Assembly: GCA_038141525.1 (NCBI GenBank)
Contig: JAYQIF010000005.1
Location: forward strand, 1 to 56,030
Origin: BACL21 sp038141525
GTDB lineage: Bacteria > Bacteroidota > Bacteroidia > Flavobacteriales > Flavobacteriaceae
Length of the DNA stretch: 56,030 nt
Reading direction: 5' to 3'
Position 1 is the first letter of the stretch, and each line of letters opens with the position of its first letter. The notes under the pieces were generated by a model, which did no database searches, had not been told where the DNA came from, and saw nothing but the letters and a program-made list of their open reading frames with translations. Shown in pieces: positions 1-9,816 of the stretch. The position numbers were made by a program, and so were the translations under genes.

Positions 1-1063
1 TGCTTCGTTATTACCCCAGCCAAAGTCGCCCGTGCCTAGATCATAATTCCAGTTTTCAGAACAAGGCGCTCCGTCAACATCAAATTCTTCAGCCCATACC
101 AAAACATCATTGGCACCGCTTCCTGTTTCTCCTGTTGCGCCAGAGCATTCGACAGGCCCAGAATTGTCCACAGGCACAAAAGAATGATACCAAGCAAGTT
201 GTGCGCCTGGCGGATCAAAAGGGTCTTGGAGACCCCGAACAACGAGTTCATCCGCAGTCAAAGAAATAATCTCGTATTCTTCGATACCCGCCCAATAGGA
301 TAAAAAACTGTTTTCTAGGGTGAGTACTGAGGCTCCTGTATTTGGATCATCGAGTACAACAAAACTTGTGTCTAGAGAAACAAATGGACTGAGATCACGA
401 CATTCATCATTAAACTCACCAGGAGTGTCATTGGGAAAAAATCTTTTGATTTCTGCCCAATTGATATAGCTCGCATCACTGGTTTCGAGCCTGTAGTTGT
501 AATCGCCCATGCCGTCATAAGTAAACGTAAGCACGTCGTCGTACAAACAAGGGTTCAGTTGGTTTGGAGTCGCAATAAAGTAGTTTGCGAAATCAACCGC
601 TGGATCGCCGACGCCAAAATGTCCTGTTGTTGAGGCATTCCAAACCCAACTTTTACCTTGACCAGGGGCACCCGCAAGATTTTGCAGTATTTCTTGGTCG
701 ATTATTAAGGATCACATTCAAGTCGATACTAAGCGAAATGGAGCTCGCTGATCCCCCTCGACCATAAGCGATCACAACAATTTCTTGACTGTATTCTCCA
801 GTATCTGTGTAGCGAAAATTAGCCACCTCTCCTGGGCTTACGACGACAGGATCAGCGTCTGGTTTGAAGTAAACGTGAAAATTGATGGCAAATTCAGCGT
901 TAGGGGTTATCGAGACATTTCCAGACAAGTCCTCGGCAACGTTTACAGAAGCCGTTAGATTTGTAGGAGCAAAAACATCACCAAAGGGCGTGTCGTCCTC
1001 TTGGCAAGAGACGAAAAGCACGGTTAATGTTATAAGGGCGAAAACAAATTTTTTGTAGCTCAT
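1..1063 (-). CDS. GH16 laminarinase-like lipoprotein, 3' part cut by window edge, one frameshift
   Basis: A surface lipoprotein predicted to hydrolyse beta-1,3-glucan (laminarin). The start at 1063 gives a lipoprotein signal ending in FVSCQEDD. An Ig/PKD-like stretch follows (about residues 25-115). Near 709-710 the frame breaks: the first frame runs into a stop at 653. The next frame, open to base 1, continues with a typical linker (NLAGAPGQGKSWVWNAS, then GHFGVGDP) and then VWAEEFDVDG, CSENWNYDLG and GWGNNEA. These last three are the N-terminal signature of the GH16 catalytic domain; its ExDxxE active site lies off the left edge. Removing one G at 709-710 (+ strand) restores one frame. It lies 10 bases after the glycan-binding protein gene, in the susC operon. 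Family assignment is firm; laminarin as substrate is inference from GH16 in such loci. Confidence 0.85.
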
Positions 1064-1073
1064 CACAGACGTT

Positions 1074-2168
1074 TTAGTTTGCATAATCAATATTGTCATA
1101 ATAGAAGGTGTCGTCATTACCACTGTTGCCAAAATCAAAAAACACTACGATTTTGGCGTATTCTTGAGTTAGATCAAAACCACTAAAATCAAACTCTAAG
1201 GTCTCCCATTGGCCCGAGACGGTGGTGAGGGCATCGAATTCCATGGCGATATTCGGATTGGTCGCATTCTCAATTTTTAACTTAACGGTACTGCCAACAA
1301 TAGGTGACCAGACATCCATAGTCATGGATGTGGTTTGAGAAAAGTCCATGTTTTCTCCTAGGGGAATGGCGGTACCTGCATAGACTTCTGCACCAGATTC
1401 TTTAAAGAATTCGACTACAGTGGCGCTGGTATTGATTCCTGAAGGATCTGGATTATCAATCTTGGTGTTGATGGCTCCCGCAAAGTCAAAGAAGACATAC
1501 TCTTGCGTAGGGTCCTCAAATGTCAATGGCAAGATAATTGGATTGTCGATAACAACTTCGGTCGTTGTTTCTATGGTTTCACTTCCTCCACTAAGGGCTC
1601 TGACGAGTACCTGATAGGTGCCGATTTCTGCATAAGTGTGCGTTACAGAAGAACCGACCTCAAGTGGGGTAGCCACTTCGTCTTGTTGATCTCCAAAGAA
1701 GACTTCAAAGCTTGAGACTAAATTGGCTGTGGCAGAGACAGCAATAGAAAAGCTATCTCCAGGAACTGGACTAATAGTAACTTCTAAATTTTCTGGCGCG
1801 ACGAAAGTAACCGACACGGGTTGTTCTAATGGTGCCGATTGCTCTCCATTGATGTTTTCAGCGACGAGTGTAGCGGTAAAAGTCCCCTCCGGGTAAGCGT
1901 GCACTGCATTCGTGCCAGGAACGACAGATTCGGGTTCACTCCCATCCCCATAGTCCAAAATAAATTTTGAAGCGCTGATCGCACTTGGGGTAAAAATTAC
2001 ATTGCCTGAATTATCAGAAGTGGTGGTCACCAACAGGCTTAAGTTTGACGGCGCTTGGACAGAGTTTAAGTAACTAAAATCAGGCTCATCGGAACTACAA
2101 CTAACGGACAATAATAGACCGATAATGGCAAAACTGAAGGCATAAAGTACGTTGAATTTTCGTTTCAT
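1074..2168 (-). CDS. PKD-domain surface glycan-binding lipoprotein (SusE/F position)
   Basis: 364 residues. The lipoprotein signal ends LLLSVSCSSDEPD, so the mature protein should sit on the outer membrane. Two PKD/Ig-like domains (about residues 35-110 and 120-210) carry the typical phrases FILDYGDGSEPE, AVHAYPEGTFTATLVAEN and VTHTYAEIGTYQVLVRA. The last 150 residues form a beta-sandwich-like domain (YVFFDFAGAINTKIDNP to DDTFYYDNIDYAN) resembling carbohydrate-binding modules found beside GH16 enzymes. It sits 12 bases after susD, where SusE/SusF or other surface glycan-binding proteins usually lie, so it probably captures oligosaccharide for the SusCD complex. No catalytic residues are recognisable. 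Ligand specificity cannot be read from the sequence; a beta-glucan is inferred from the neighbouring GH16 gene. Confidence 0.75.
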   Translation of the reverse strand: MKRKFNVLYAFSFAIIGLLLSVSCSSDEPDFSYLNSVQAPSNLSLLVTTTSDNSGNVIFTPSAISASKFILDYGDGSEPESVVPGTNAVHAYPEGTFTATLVAENINGEQSAPLEQPVSVTFVAPENLEVTISPVPGDSFSIAVSATANLVSSFEVFFGDQQDEVATPLEVGSSVTHTYAEIGTYQVLVRALSGGSETIETTTEVVIDNPIILPLTFEDPTQEYVFFDFAGAINTKIDNPDPSGINTSATVVEFFKESGAEVYAGTAIPLGENMDFSQTTSMTMDVWSPIVGSTVKLKIENATNPNIAMEFDALTTVSGQWETLEFDFSGFDLTQEYAKIVVFFDFGNSGNDDTFYYDNIDYAN

Positions 2169-2180
2169 GGTCGTTGTGTA

Positions 2181-3674
2181 TTAGTATCCAGGATTTTGTG
2201 CCCAGCGGTTTCCTGTAAGTTGTATTTCAATTTCCGGGATCGGGAAAATTTCGTGTTTTCCGTTTTGGAAGCCACTAATTTCTTGCGCGGCTTTTCCTTT
2301 GCGCACGGCATCAAAAAATTGATGCCCCTCTCCGACGAGCTCTAAGCGACGCTCTAGGTAAATAACATCGCTTAGATCTCCACCGGTAGCGGTAGTCTCG
2401 CCGAGGCCAGCACGCTGGCGTACGCGATTGACATAAGTTTGTGCGGGGGCGTCGTTACCACTTTCATTATGTGCCTCAGCGGCCATAAGTAAGACGTCGG
2501 CAAAACGAATAGAGCGATAATTGTTGGGGTTGGTCAGGTTTTGGTCTCCAATATTGGCATCGCCCTGTCGCGGGATGTATTTGCGGTTGAAAAACCCGGT
2601 GTGTTCGTATCCTTCAGTATAACTCACTCCAGCGCCTCCGTTATAGCCCGAATTGTCTGCGGCCCACTGCTCGATATTGAGGATTCCAAAATCGCGACGC
2701 ACATCGTTTTCCTCGTACAAATCATAGGTAGCTTGTGTCGGCACATTGAAACTAAAACCGGACTCAAAATTTGGGCCATTGTATTGGCGTGGGCCATTAA
2801 AACCAACGGCGACATTACCTTCACTACACTGGAGACAACCAAACCCAGCTCCTTCTAAGTCGGTGTATTGAACCTCAAAGACAGATTCGATATTGTTTTC
2901 GTTTTCATTTTCAAAAAGAAGCCCAAAATCAGCCATCAAGTCGTACGGCCCTGAGGTGATTACTTCATCGAGAACCGTTGCGGCGGCCGACCATTTTTCT
3001 TGATAGAGGTACGCCTTACCCAAGAGCGCCTGAGCGGCCCCTTTGGTGATACGGCCCTCTTGATCTTGCACTGCAGGAAGATTGTCGGCGGCATAAATTA
3101 AGTCCTCTTCAATTTGGGCGTAAACTTGTGCTTTAGGCGTGCGGTCTATTTCAAATTGTACCCCAAAGGTGATGCGTTTATCCACAACCAGCGGCACATC
3201 GCCAAACCATTTTACAAGCTCAAAATAATAGTAAGCGCGCAAGAACTTAGCTTGACCAATCACATTGGCCTTGCCGTCAAAGTCGATTTTATCTTGAAAC
3301 TCAAGGATGTAATTGGCGCGATTTACCCCGGCGTACATCCAGCTCCAAATGCTGCGCAATTGCTCATTGGTTGGGGTGTGGATCATGTCGTCGATTTGCT
3401 GAATCCCGATAACGTCGGTAGCACTTTCTCCACCAGCAAGGGTGTTTGCAGAGGCAATCTCACCGAGCATTACATTCAAATAAGAGGATTGTAACATATC
3501 GTAAGCCCCAATTAAGGCGTTTTGATAGTCCTCTTCGGTGTTAAAATAAGTTTCGCTGTTCTGGTTTTCAGAATTTACGTAGACAAAGTCATCGCTACAA
3601 GCGGCAGCAAAAAGCGCCACTATTGCGGTGATCATAAGAACGCGTGAACGGTTGAATGGTCGTGTAGTCTTCAT
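2181..3674 (-). CDS. susD: SusD/RagB family glycan-binding outer-membrane lipoprotein
   Basis: 497 residues, the usual SusD length. The signal peptide ends in the lipobox region LFAAACSDDF. The N-terminal half has the helical TPR-like pattern of SusD proteins (YFNTEEDYQNALIGAYDML, then FLRAYYYFELVKWFGDVPLV). The C-terminal part contains YRSIRFADVLLMAAEAHNE, YVNRVRQRAGL and ERRLELVGEGHQFFDAVRKG, all hallmark family motifs. It ends with FPIPEIEIQL and NPGY, as SusD proteins usually do. SusD forms the lid of the SusC transporter and binds glycan at the cell surface. It is 12 bases downstream of susC. Family assignment is secure; the gene symbol denotes the family, not starch specificity. Confidence 0.95.
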   Translation of the reverse strand: MKTTRPFNRSRVLMITAIVALFAAACSDDFVYVNSENQNSETYFNTEEDYQNALIGAYDMLQSSYLNVMLGEIASANTLAGGESATDVIGIQQIDDMIHTPTNEQLRSIWSWMYAGVNRANYILEFQDKIDFDGKANVIGQAKFLRAYYYFELVKWFGDVPLVVDKRITFGVQFEIDRTPKAQVYAQIEEDLIYAADNLPAVQDQEGRITKGAAQALLGKAYLYQEKWSAAATVLDEVITSGPYDLMADFGLLFENENENNIESVFEVQYTDLEGAGFGCLQCSEGNVAVGFNGPRQYNGPNFESGFSFNVPTQATYDLYEENDVRRDFGILNIEQWAADNSGYNGGAGVSYTEGYEHTGFFNRKYIPRQGDANIGDQNLTNPNNYRSIRFADVLLMAAEAHNESGNDAPAQTYVNRVRQRAGLGETTATGGDLSDVIYLERRLELVGEGHQFFDAVRKGKAAQEISGFQNGKHEIFPIPEIEIQLTGNRWAQNPGY

Positions 3675-3686
3675 AGTTCTTAGCGA

Positions 3687-6600
3687 TTAAAATTTGACAT
3701 TAGCCCCGAGTAAATAAGTTCTCGGTGTTGGGTAAAATCCAGGATCAAAGCCACTGCCAATAGGCGAGCCATTGGAAGAGGTCGGATCATACCCACGATA
3801 TTTTGTTAAGGTAAACACGTTGCTGGCCGAGACATAAACGCGCAGTTTTGAGATCTTTAACTTGTCAAGCATTTCATCTCCTAGGGTATATCCTAGTTGC
3901 ATATTTTGCGCACGTAAAAAGGAGCCGTCCTCGACATAAAAATCCGAGAACACTAAGTTCGACGTCGCGGCAGTAGTGACACGCGGGAATTCGTTACTTG
4001 TTCCGGGTCCGGTCCAGCGGTTGAGGTAATAGCTCGTTCTGTTAGTAAAACGATCATTTCGCTCATAATTACGGACGATTTCGTTGCCAAGAGAAGCAAA
4101 GAAGTATGACTGGAAGTCAAAGTGCTTATACTCAAAAGACAAATTGAGTCCCATGGTCACATCGGGAATAGGATCCCCGATATAGGTTTTGTCCTGTGTA
4201 TTGATGACGCCATCGCCATTGAGATCGGCAAAACGAATATCACCAGCACGGGCGAGTGCCCCTAGGGCGATTTGGCTCGGCGCATTATTTGCCTCTTCTT
4301 GAGTTTGGAATATGCCCTGTGTCTGGTATCCGTAGAAATACCCAATTGGGAATCCTTCCTCCATGCGCGCTGGAGGATCTTGTCCGATACCAAAACCTCC
4401 ACCTACTTCGTAACCAACGCCATTGTTCACAGACAACACCTCGTTTTCTAAAGTGGTGAGGTTGTAATTCGCGCCAAAGGAAAAGTCTTTACCTATATTT
4501 TGCTTGTACCCCAGTGAGAGTTCAAACCCACTGTTGCGCACAGAGCCAGCATTGGCTACAGGGTTTCCGGAACCAGGGGCTGTCGAACCCGTAGTACCTG
4601 AAGTCTGGACCACCAATAATAGGTCTCTGGTTTCACGATTAAAATAATCCATTTCGAAGCTCAAGGCACCACCCAGGAAGCGAGAGTCCAATCCAACGTC
4701 TAAGGTGACTTGCTCTTCCCACTTGATGTCGGGATTTGAGATCGCACCAATCGCTGTCCCAAAAAACAGTGTATTGTCGAAGACATAAGTACCCTCTCCG
4801 CTGAGGAGTGACTCAAATCTAAATGCCCCAATACGGTCGTTTCCGATAATTCCGTACGATCCTCTAAGCTTCAAAAAGTCGAATATTTTTGAATCTTGCA
4901 GGAAGCTTTCGTCTGAAGCAACCCAGCCCAAAGAGAATGAGGGGAAGAATCCAAATTTATTGTTTGGCCCGAAGTTGGTCGAACCATCGCGACGCAACAG
5001 GGCTGAGAATAAGTATTTTCCTTTGTAGTCGTATTGTAAACGCGTGAAGTAAGACAAAAGGCGTGAGTCGAAAATTCGATTGCTCACGTTCACGTAATTA
5101 TCAAAAACAGTCTCGGCGTCGTCAATTGAAAGATCCTCAAATGGTTTGTCTGGCAGTCCTTGGCCAGTGAACCCATAGAAGTCTCCTGTGGTGCGGAACA
5201 CAGAAGTTCCCAACAGGGCTGTTAAGTTATGAGCGTCTTCAAAAGTGTTTTCGTAAGTCAAAAAGGCATCAAATGTATAGTCTCTAAAGAACTGTTCTTG
5301 CTCGACTAGCGTGCTTACATCCAGACGATCGAATACTTTATCGGCAATCCCCTCGACCCCAAAATCCGCTATTGGCGAATAGAACCGGGTATCTACTTCG
5401 GAATAATTCCATTGGTAGTTTGTCTTAAAGGTGAGGTTAGGCACCACCTTGTATTCAAGGCCAGCAACTCCAGAAATTTTGTGGACTTGGGTATTGTTGA
5501 ACGTGGTTTCGATTTGGGCGAGAGGGTTGATGACTTCGATTGGAAGATTTTCAGCCCGAGAGTACCCAAAATTATTGCCCGCTACGGGCAATACAGGATT
5601 CATGTTCAAGGCATTGTACAGAACAGAACCGATGCCGTTTTCCTGAAGAGTTTTTCTCTGGATTCCCGTGTACAGGAGTGATCCGCGAAACGTGAGCTTC
5701 TCAAACTGCTCCGTACTGAAATTGAAGCGGCCATTGTAACGGGTGAAGTTGGCTTTGTCTCCACCAACAATACCATCTTGACTGAGCACAGAGGCTCCGC
5801 CAGAGTAGGTGGACTTTTTAGACCCGCCATTGAGCGACACACTTTGGTTAAATACCGGAGCCTTAGAGAACACTTCTTCTTGCCAATCTGTTCCTTTTCC
5901 TAGTGCGGCAATGCTCGGATAAACAATAGGAGAGCCATTAGCCACAAATGCTTCGTTGATCAGCAAACCGTATTCGGTTGCGTTGAGTGCTGGTAATTTT
6001 CTTGTTGTTTCTTGAAAACCAACATACCCGTCGTATTCCACACTAAGCGGGGTGGCTTTGCGACCTGTCTTTGTGGTGATCAAAATAACACCGTTGGCGG
6101 CACGTACACCATAAATACCAGCCGTGGCATCTTTGAGCACGTTAATACTTTCAATATCTGCAGGGTTTACCACACTCAAATCTTCGATAACATTACCGTC
6201 AACCAAGATCAAGGGCTGGTTATCTCCGTTGGTAGAGATGCCCCGAATGCGAATGTCAGAACGACTACCGGGTGACCCTGATTGTGTGGTGATTTGGACT
6301 CCGGCAACTTGACCCTGAAGCGCCTGTTCGATACGTACTGGCTTGAGTTCCTCTATAGTCTCACTCGAGATGATCGAGACCGCTCCAGTGACTTCTTTTT
6401 TGCGCTGTGTTCCGTATCCGATAACAATGACTTCTTCCAAAGAGGCTGCGTCTTCCGATAAAGAAACCAAGAATTCGCGCTGGCTGCCCACCTCCAATAC
6501 GCGTTCTAGAAATCCGAGGTAGGATACAGAAATTTGTGCATTTTCATCACGCACAGTGATTGAAAAATTTCCATCAAAATCAGTGGTTACGCCATTATTG

Positions 6601-6737
6601 GTGCCAATTTCAACAACCGAAGCCCCAATGAGTGGGATGTTGTTGTTGTCCGTAACTTGTCCAGAAATCGTGATCTCTTGCGCACCGGCTGTAATGCCCC
6701 ATAGAACGGTTAGAGCAAATACAAAAAATTGCTTCAT
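3687..6737 (-). CDS. susC: SusC/RagA family TonB-dependent glycan transporter
   Basis: 1016 residues. A signal peptide (ending about ITAGAQE) is followed by a carboxypeptidase-like regulatory domain (about residues 20-95, with GQVTDNNNIPLIGASV and VTTDFDGNFSITV). The TonB box/plug comes next, with EEVIVIGYGTQRKKEVTGAV, IRIRGISTNGDNQPLILVDG and INVLKDATAGIYGVRAANG. The rest is a 22-strand barrel and ends in ...GANVKF, as expected for an outer-membrane barrel. It imports oligosaccharide across the outer membrane using TonB energy, with the SusD lid encoded directly downstream. It is the first gene of the susC-susD-PKD-GH16 operon. The 247-base gap upstream separates it from the regulator gene on the same strand and should hold its promoter. 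I see no clean TAnnTTTG box there. Confidence 0.96.
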   Translation of the reverse strand: MKQFFVFALTVLWGITAGAQEITISGQVTDNNNIPLIGASVVEIGTNNGVTTDFDGNFSITVRDENAQISVSYLGFLERVLEVGSQREFLVSLSEDAASLEEVIVIGYGTQRKKEVTGAVSIISSETIEELKPVRIEQALQGQVAGVQITTQSGSPGSRSDIRIRGISTNGDNQPLILVDGNVIEDLSVVNPADIESINVLKDATAGIYGVRAANGVILITTKTGRKATPLSVEYDGYVGFQETTRKLPALNATEYGLLINEAFVANGSPIVYPSIAALGKGTDWQEEVFSKAPVFNQSVSLNGGSKKSTYSGGASVLSQDGIVGGDKANFTRYNGRFNFSTEQFEKLTFRGSLLYTGIQRKTLQENGIGSVLYNALNMNPVLPVAGNNFGYSRAENLPIEVINPLAQIETTFNNTQVHKISGVAGLEYKVVPNLTFKTNYQWNYSEVDTRFYSPIADFGVEGIADKVFDRLDVSTLVEQEQFFRDYTFDAFLTYENTFEDAHNLTALLGTSVFRTTGDFYGFTGQGLPDKPFEDLSIDDAETVFDNYVNVSNRIFDSRLLSYFTRLQYDYKGKYLFSALLRRDGSTNFGPNNKFGFFPSFSLGWVASDESFLQDSKIFDFLKLRGSYGIIGNDRIGAFRFESLLSGEGTYVFDNTLFFGTAIGAISNPDIKWEEQVTLDVGLDSRFLGGALSFEMDYFNRETRDLLLVVQTSGTTGSTAPGSGNPVANAGSVRNSGFELSLGYKQNIGKDFSFGANYNLTTLENEVLSVNNGVGYEVGGGFGIGQDPPARMEEGFPIGYFYGYQTQGIFQTQEEANNAPSQIALGALARAGDIRFADLNGDGVINTQDKTYIGDPIPDVTMGLNLSFEYKHFDFQSYFFASLGNEIVRNYERNDRFTNRTSYYLNRWTGPGTSNEFPRVTTAATSNLVFSDFYVEDGSFLRAQNMQLGYTLGDEMLDKLKISKLRVYVSASNVFTLTKYRGYDPTSSNGSPIGSGFDPGFYPTPRTYLLGANVKF

Positions 6738-6939
6738 GGTCTGTTAGTTTGAGCACAAAATAATAAAGTTTGCTCAGCCCTAACCATCCGTGTAACTATA
6801 CAAAAATGATACAAGTGTTGGCTGCGTTTATTGCAAACTATTGTTTTGTAGCCAATTAATTGATTTTCATAGCATTAACCTAAACAATGCTTCGGTCAGA
6901 TCACCATCAACACCTTCAGGAGTATGTAAAAATACAAAA

Positions 6940-6974
6940 AATGTTGTGGTAATGTTGTATGTCTTAACAACATT
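6940..6974. promoter_or_regulatory. AATGTTGT repeat with inverted copy, possible operator or terminator
   Basis: AATGTTGT occurs at 6940-6947 and 6951-6958, and its exact inverse ACAACATT at 6967-6974. The inner pair forms an 8-base dyad with an 8-base spacer. The outer pair, read on the minus strand, forms a stem followed by TTTTTT, which could terminate the regulator transcript (stop at 6985). The site lies about 205-235 bases upstream of the susC start, so it could equally be a binding site for the adjacent regulator. The repeats are seen directly; the function is inference. Confidence 0.4.
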
Positions 6975-6984
6975 GTAAAGGTGG

Positions 6985-9792
6985 TTATAAATCGATGACG
7001 TATTCACTTAAGTTTACATCCCGCGCTAAATCTAGTTTTTTACGAAGCCTGTAGCGCTTGATCTCTACGCTACGGGCTGAAATGTTAAGGAGTGGTGCGA
7101 TCTCTTTGGAGGAGAGATTGAGGCGTAGATAGACGCAAAGCCTCAAGTCATTTGGGGTGAGACTCGGGTGTTTTTCTTTGATGCGCTTAAAGAATTTCTT
7201 GTCCGCATTATTGAATGCTTGCTCAAAAAACTCCCAGTCCGAATCATTCTTCAAAGCCTTATCGATTATGTTTAAGGCGGGAGCTACATCGGCAGAGGAT
7301 TCTTTGGATTTTATGAGTTCGGATTTAAGTTTATTTAAAGTGGTATTCTTATTAATCATACTCATGGTCGAGATGGCGAGTTCTCGATTTCGGGCTTCTA
7401 TATCTTGTTGGAGCTGCTGATTCTTAAGGTCTATGATTTCTTTTTGCGCCGCCAATTCACGCAGCTCCAAATCGGCAGTTTTGGCCTTTAACATGCGGTC
7501 GCGTTGACGCTTGTAATAAGCTTTATAGGCCAAATTAAGTCCAATTAGAACAACCGTGCCTAAAACAATATAAATCATAATGGCCAAGGTGGACTGATAC
7601 CAGGGCGGCGCAATGCGAAATTGATACGTCAGGTCGGGATTTAAAATTATACCATTATATTGAGTTCTGACCTCAAATGAGTATTGGTCTGCAGGCAGAT
7701 TGGCGATGTCAAAATAACTTTCCTCAGACCAAGGACTCCATTGCTCGTAATAGGGAGGCAAACGATAGGAAAACCTCAGGTTATTGTATTTGCCATATTC
7801 TGGAAAACTGAAATTAAAACTCAAATTATTCAGAGTATGGTCAAGGGTCGCGGTGGAGTCGGGCCGAAGGTAAACTTGATTTTTATCGGCATCCATAGCA
7901 GAAAGCCCATCAAATTTTGTCTTGACTTTGGGGATACCTTGGCTATCGGATTTGATGCTGAGGTAGCCTTGAGCATTGCCATAGATTATTTCTTCAGCCT
8001 CGGTAAAGGTCAAATTTTCATGCCCCGGTAAATCTCGTCTTAGGTCATGGGGTAGATTTAGATAGTTAAATTGATACGAGCCGTCAATTGGGTCTGGCGA
8101 TACCCCGACCAAGTTTTGTTTAGTAAAAAACCAAAGACGCCCATAATTATCCGCAATCATGCGCCCGGTGCTGTATTGATCATTTTTAAATAAATTACTC
8201 AAGGGGGCAACAGCAACAAAGGCGGTGTCGTTATCATTTCTGCGAAAAACTCCATGCTCAGAAGCGTAGTAAATAGCCCCTTGATAAAATTCCAAATCAG
8301 AGTGTAATCCTTTTTTTAGTTCAGGGACTAAGGCCGCGTCTAGAATATTGTGCATAGATTCATCTACAGTTAACCAAAAAACACCTTTATATTCATGGCT
8401 CACCACGATTTCATTATTTTGGGTCACCTCAAAGTGTTTGGCGGAGTAATTAAACCCTTGAATTTTATGGCTTACAACCCACGATTCTTCAGTCTGTTTT
8501 AAAACATAAAGCCCGTCGTAATTACCCTGAACCACTTGACCATTATCCTTACCGATTGGTTTGAAGTCCCAGGCTCCTTGAATATCTGATATTTGTGTGG
8601 CTTGAGCGTTATTGACCACAAATGTTCCTTTGTTGTGCCCGCAAAATAGCGTGCTACCGATTTGGGTTAAACTCCAAACCTGGCCTGCTGTTCCTGCAAT
8701 CTTTTGAAAAGAGGTTTTTTCATGGACGGGTTTAAAAAAGAGCCCTTGATTCGTGCCAAGATAGAGGTTGCCCTCAAAAATTGCTGAGGCGTAGGTTGTA
8801 CCCAGCGCTCCATTTTGCTCCCGGTAAGGCCTGACATTAGACGCAGCGTTGATACAGGAAATTCCATTGTCCAGCCCCGCCCATATATTGTCATGTGCAT
8901 CTTCGAACAGACTGAGTACCGTGTTGTTTTCGATCCCGTTGCTTCTTGTAAAATGAAAATCTATATTTTGATTGCGTTCATCAAGGGCGATAAGTCCATC
9001 GGCTATAGAGCCCAGTATCAGTTGGCCGTTTTTGGTCCTTGTTATACTGTATAATTCGTATTGATTCAAGGTCTTGTTTAAAGCGGAGGACCAGGGGCTA
9101 AATTGGTCTTTTTCCAAAACAAAGAGGCCTTTTGTCTCATGAACAAAAACTGTTTTTCCATCTAAGGAGACCGCCCCAATCAGACGTCCGTTTAGGGTAA
9201 GTTCAGAATCATTAATCAGGTTTTTTTGACCATTTTGAACCGTGTAGAGCCCTTGATTTAAATCGTGAAAATAAAGCTTACCGTTGACCACAAATGCTTT
9301 TGAAAGTAGGTTGTCCGCAGAGACAATAACGGTATTGTCTGAAGCCAAATCCATCATAATCAATCGCTGAAGGGACTGAGCAACAAGCCACTTATCAAAA
9401 GTAAAGATTTGCCAAAATTGCTCGTCCTCTATGGGTGTAATTCCTCGATCTGCCATTAAGGAAGTGTACTCAAGCCCCCCCTTTTTATCACTGACCCAAT
9501 ACCCAAAATCCATATAAAACCCAGTATAAATACGATCCCCTATGGCATTAACCGAGCGCATCACACTTTGATTGGGCGTGGGAAACAAAGCCCATCGGCT
9601 CCCATTAAATCGCAAAAGCCCATCGTTATTGGCCGTGTAGATTTCATGATCTGGCCCCTGGCTGACCATCCAGTTTTGATTGTTGGCGCCGTAGACCTCT
9701 GCCGTGTAATTCACAATAGGAGGCAGCTCCTGACCAAGCATTGGCGGGAAACTAAGTGAAACAATGGCAATAAACAGTATAAGTCGCATCAT
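6985..9792 (-). CDS. Membrane-anchored propeller / Y_Y_Y / LuxR-type HTH transcriptional regulator
   Basis: 935 residues. A signal peptide (FPPMLGQELPP) precedes a long periplasmic beta-propeller region (about 25-640) with two-component-regulator-propeller-like repeats such as NIWAGLDNGISCIN and YASEHGVFRRN. A Y_Y_Y domain follows (about 650-730; FSYRLPPYYEQWSPWSE). Then come one transmembrane helix (about 733-757), a coiled coil (about 765-850) and a C-terminal LuxR/GerE-like HTH (about 874-935; SLTPNDLRLCVYLRLNLSSK, then LLNISARSVEIKRYRLRKKL). There is no histidine kinase or receiver domain, so it should couple periplasmic sensing directly to DNA binding at the membrane. It lies immediately upstream of susC on the same strand, so it probably senses the imported oligosaccharide and controls that operon. 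The architecture is clear; the ligand and target are inferred. Confidence 0.85.
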   Translation of the reverse strand: MMRLILFIAIVSLSFPPMLGQELPPIVNYTAEVYGANNQNWMVSQGPDHEIYTANNDGLLRFNGSRWALFPTPNQSVMRSVNAIGDRIYTGFYMDFGYWVSDKKGGLEYTSLMADRGITPIEDEQFWQIFTFDKWLVAQSLQRLIMMDLASDNTVIVSADNLLSKAFVVNGKLYFHDLNQGLYTVQNGQKNLINDSELTLNGRLIGAVSLDGKTVFVHETKGLFVLEKDQFSPWSSALNKTLNQYELYSITRTKNGQLILGSIADGLIALDERNQNIDFHFTRSNGIENNTVLSLFEDAHDNIWAGLDNGISCINAASNVRPYREQNGALGTTYASAIFEGNLYLGTNQGLFFKPVHEKTSFQKIAGTAGQVWSLTQIGSTLFCGHNKGTFVVNNAQATQISDIQGAWDFKPIGKDNGQVVQGNYDGLYVLKQTEESWVVSHKIQGFNYSAKHFEVTQNNEIVVSHEYKGVFWLTVDESMHNILDAALVPELKKGLHSDLEFYQGAIYYASEHGVFRRNDNDTAFVAVAPLSNLFKNDQYSTGRMIADNYGRLWFFTKQNLVGVSPDPIDGSYQFNYLNLPHDLRRDLPGHENLTFTEAEEIIYGNAQGYLSIKSDSQGIPKVKTKFDGLSAMDADKNQVYLRPDSTATLDHTLNNLSFNFSFPEYGKYNNLRFSYRLPPYYEQWSPWSEESYFDIANLPADQYSFEVRTQYNGIILNPDLTYQFRIAPPWYQSTLAIMIYIVLGTVVLIGLNLAYKAYYKRQRDRMLKAKTADLELRELAAQKEIIDLKNQQLQQDIEARNRELAISTMSMINKNTTLNKLKSELIKSKESSADVAPALNIIDKALKNDSDWEFFEQAFNNADKKFFKRIKEKHPSLTPNDLRLCVYLRLNLSSKEIAPLLNISARSVEIKRYRLRKKLDLARDVNLSEYVIDL

Positions 9793-9816
9793 GTCTTGGA
9801 GATACCGGGGCTCAAA

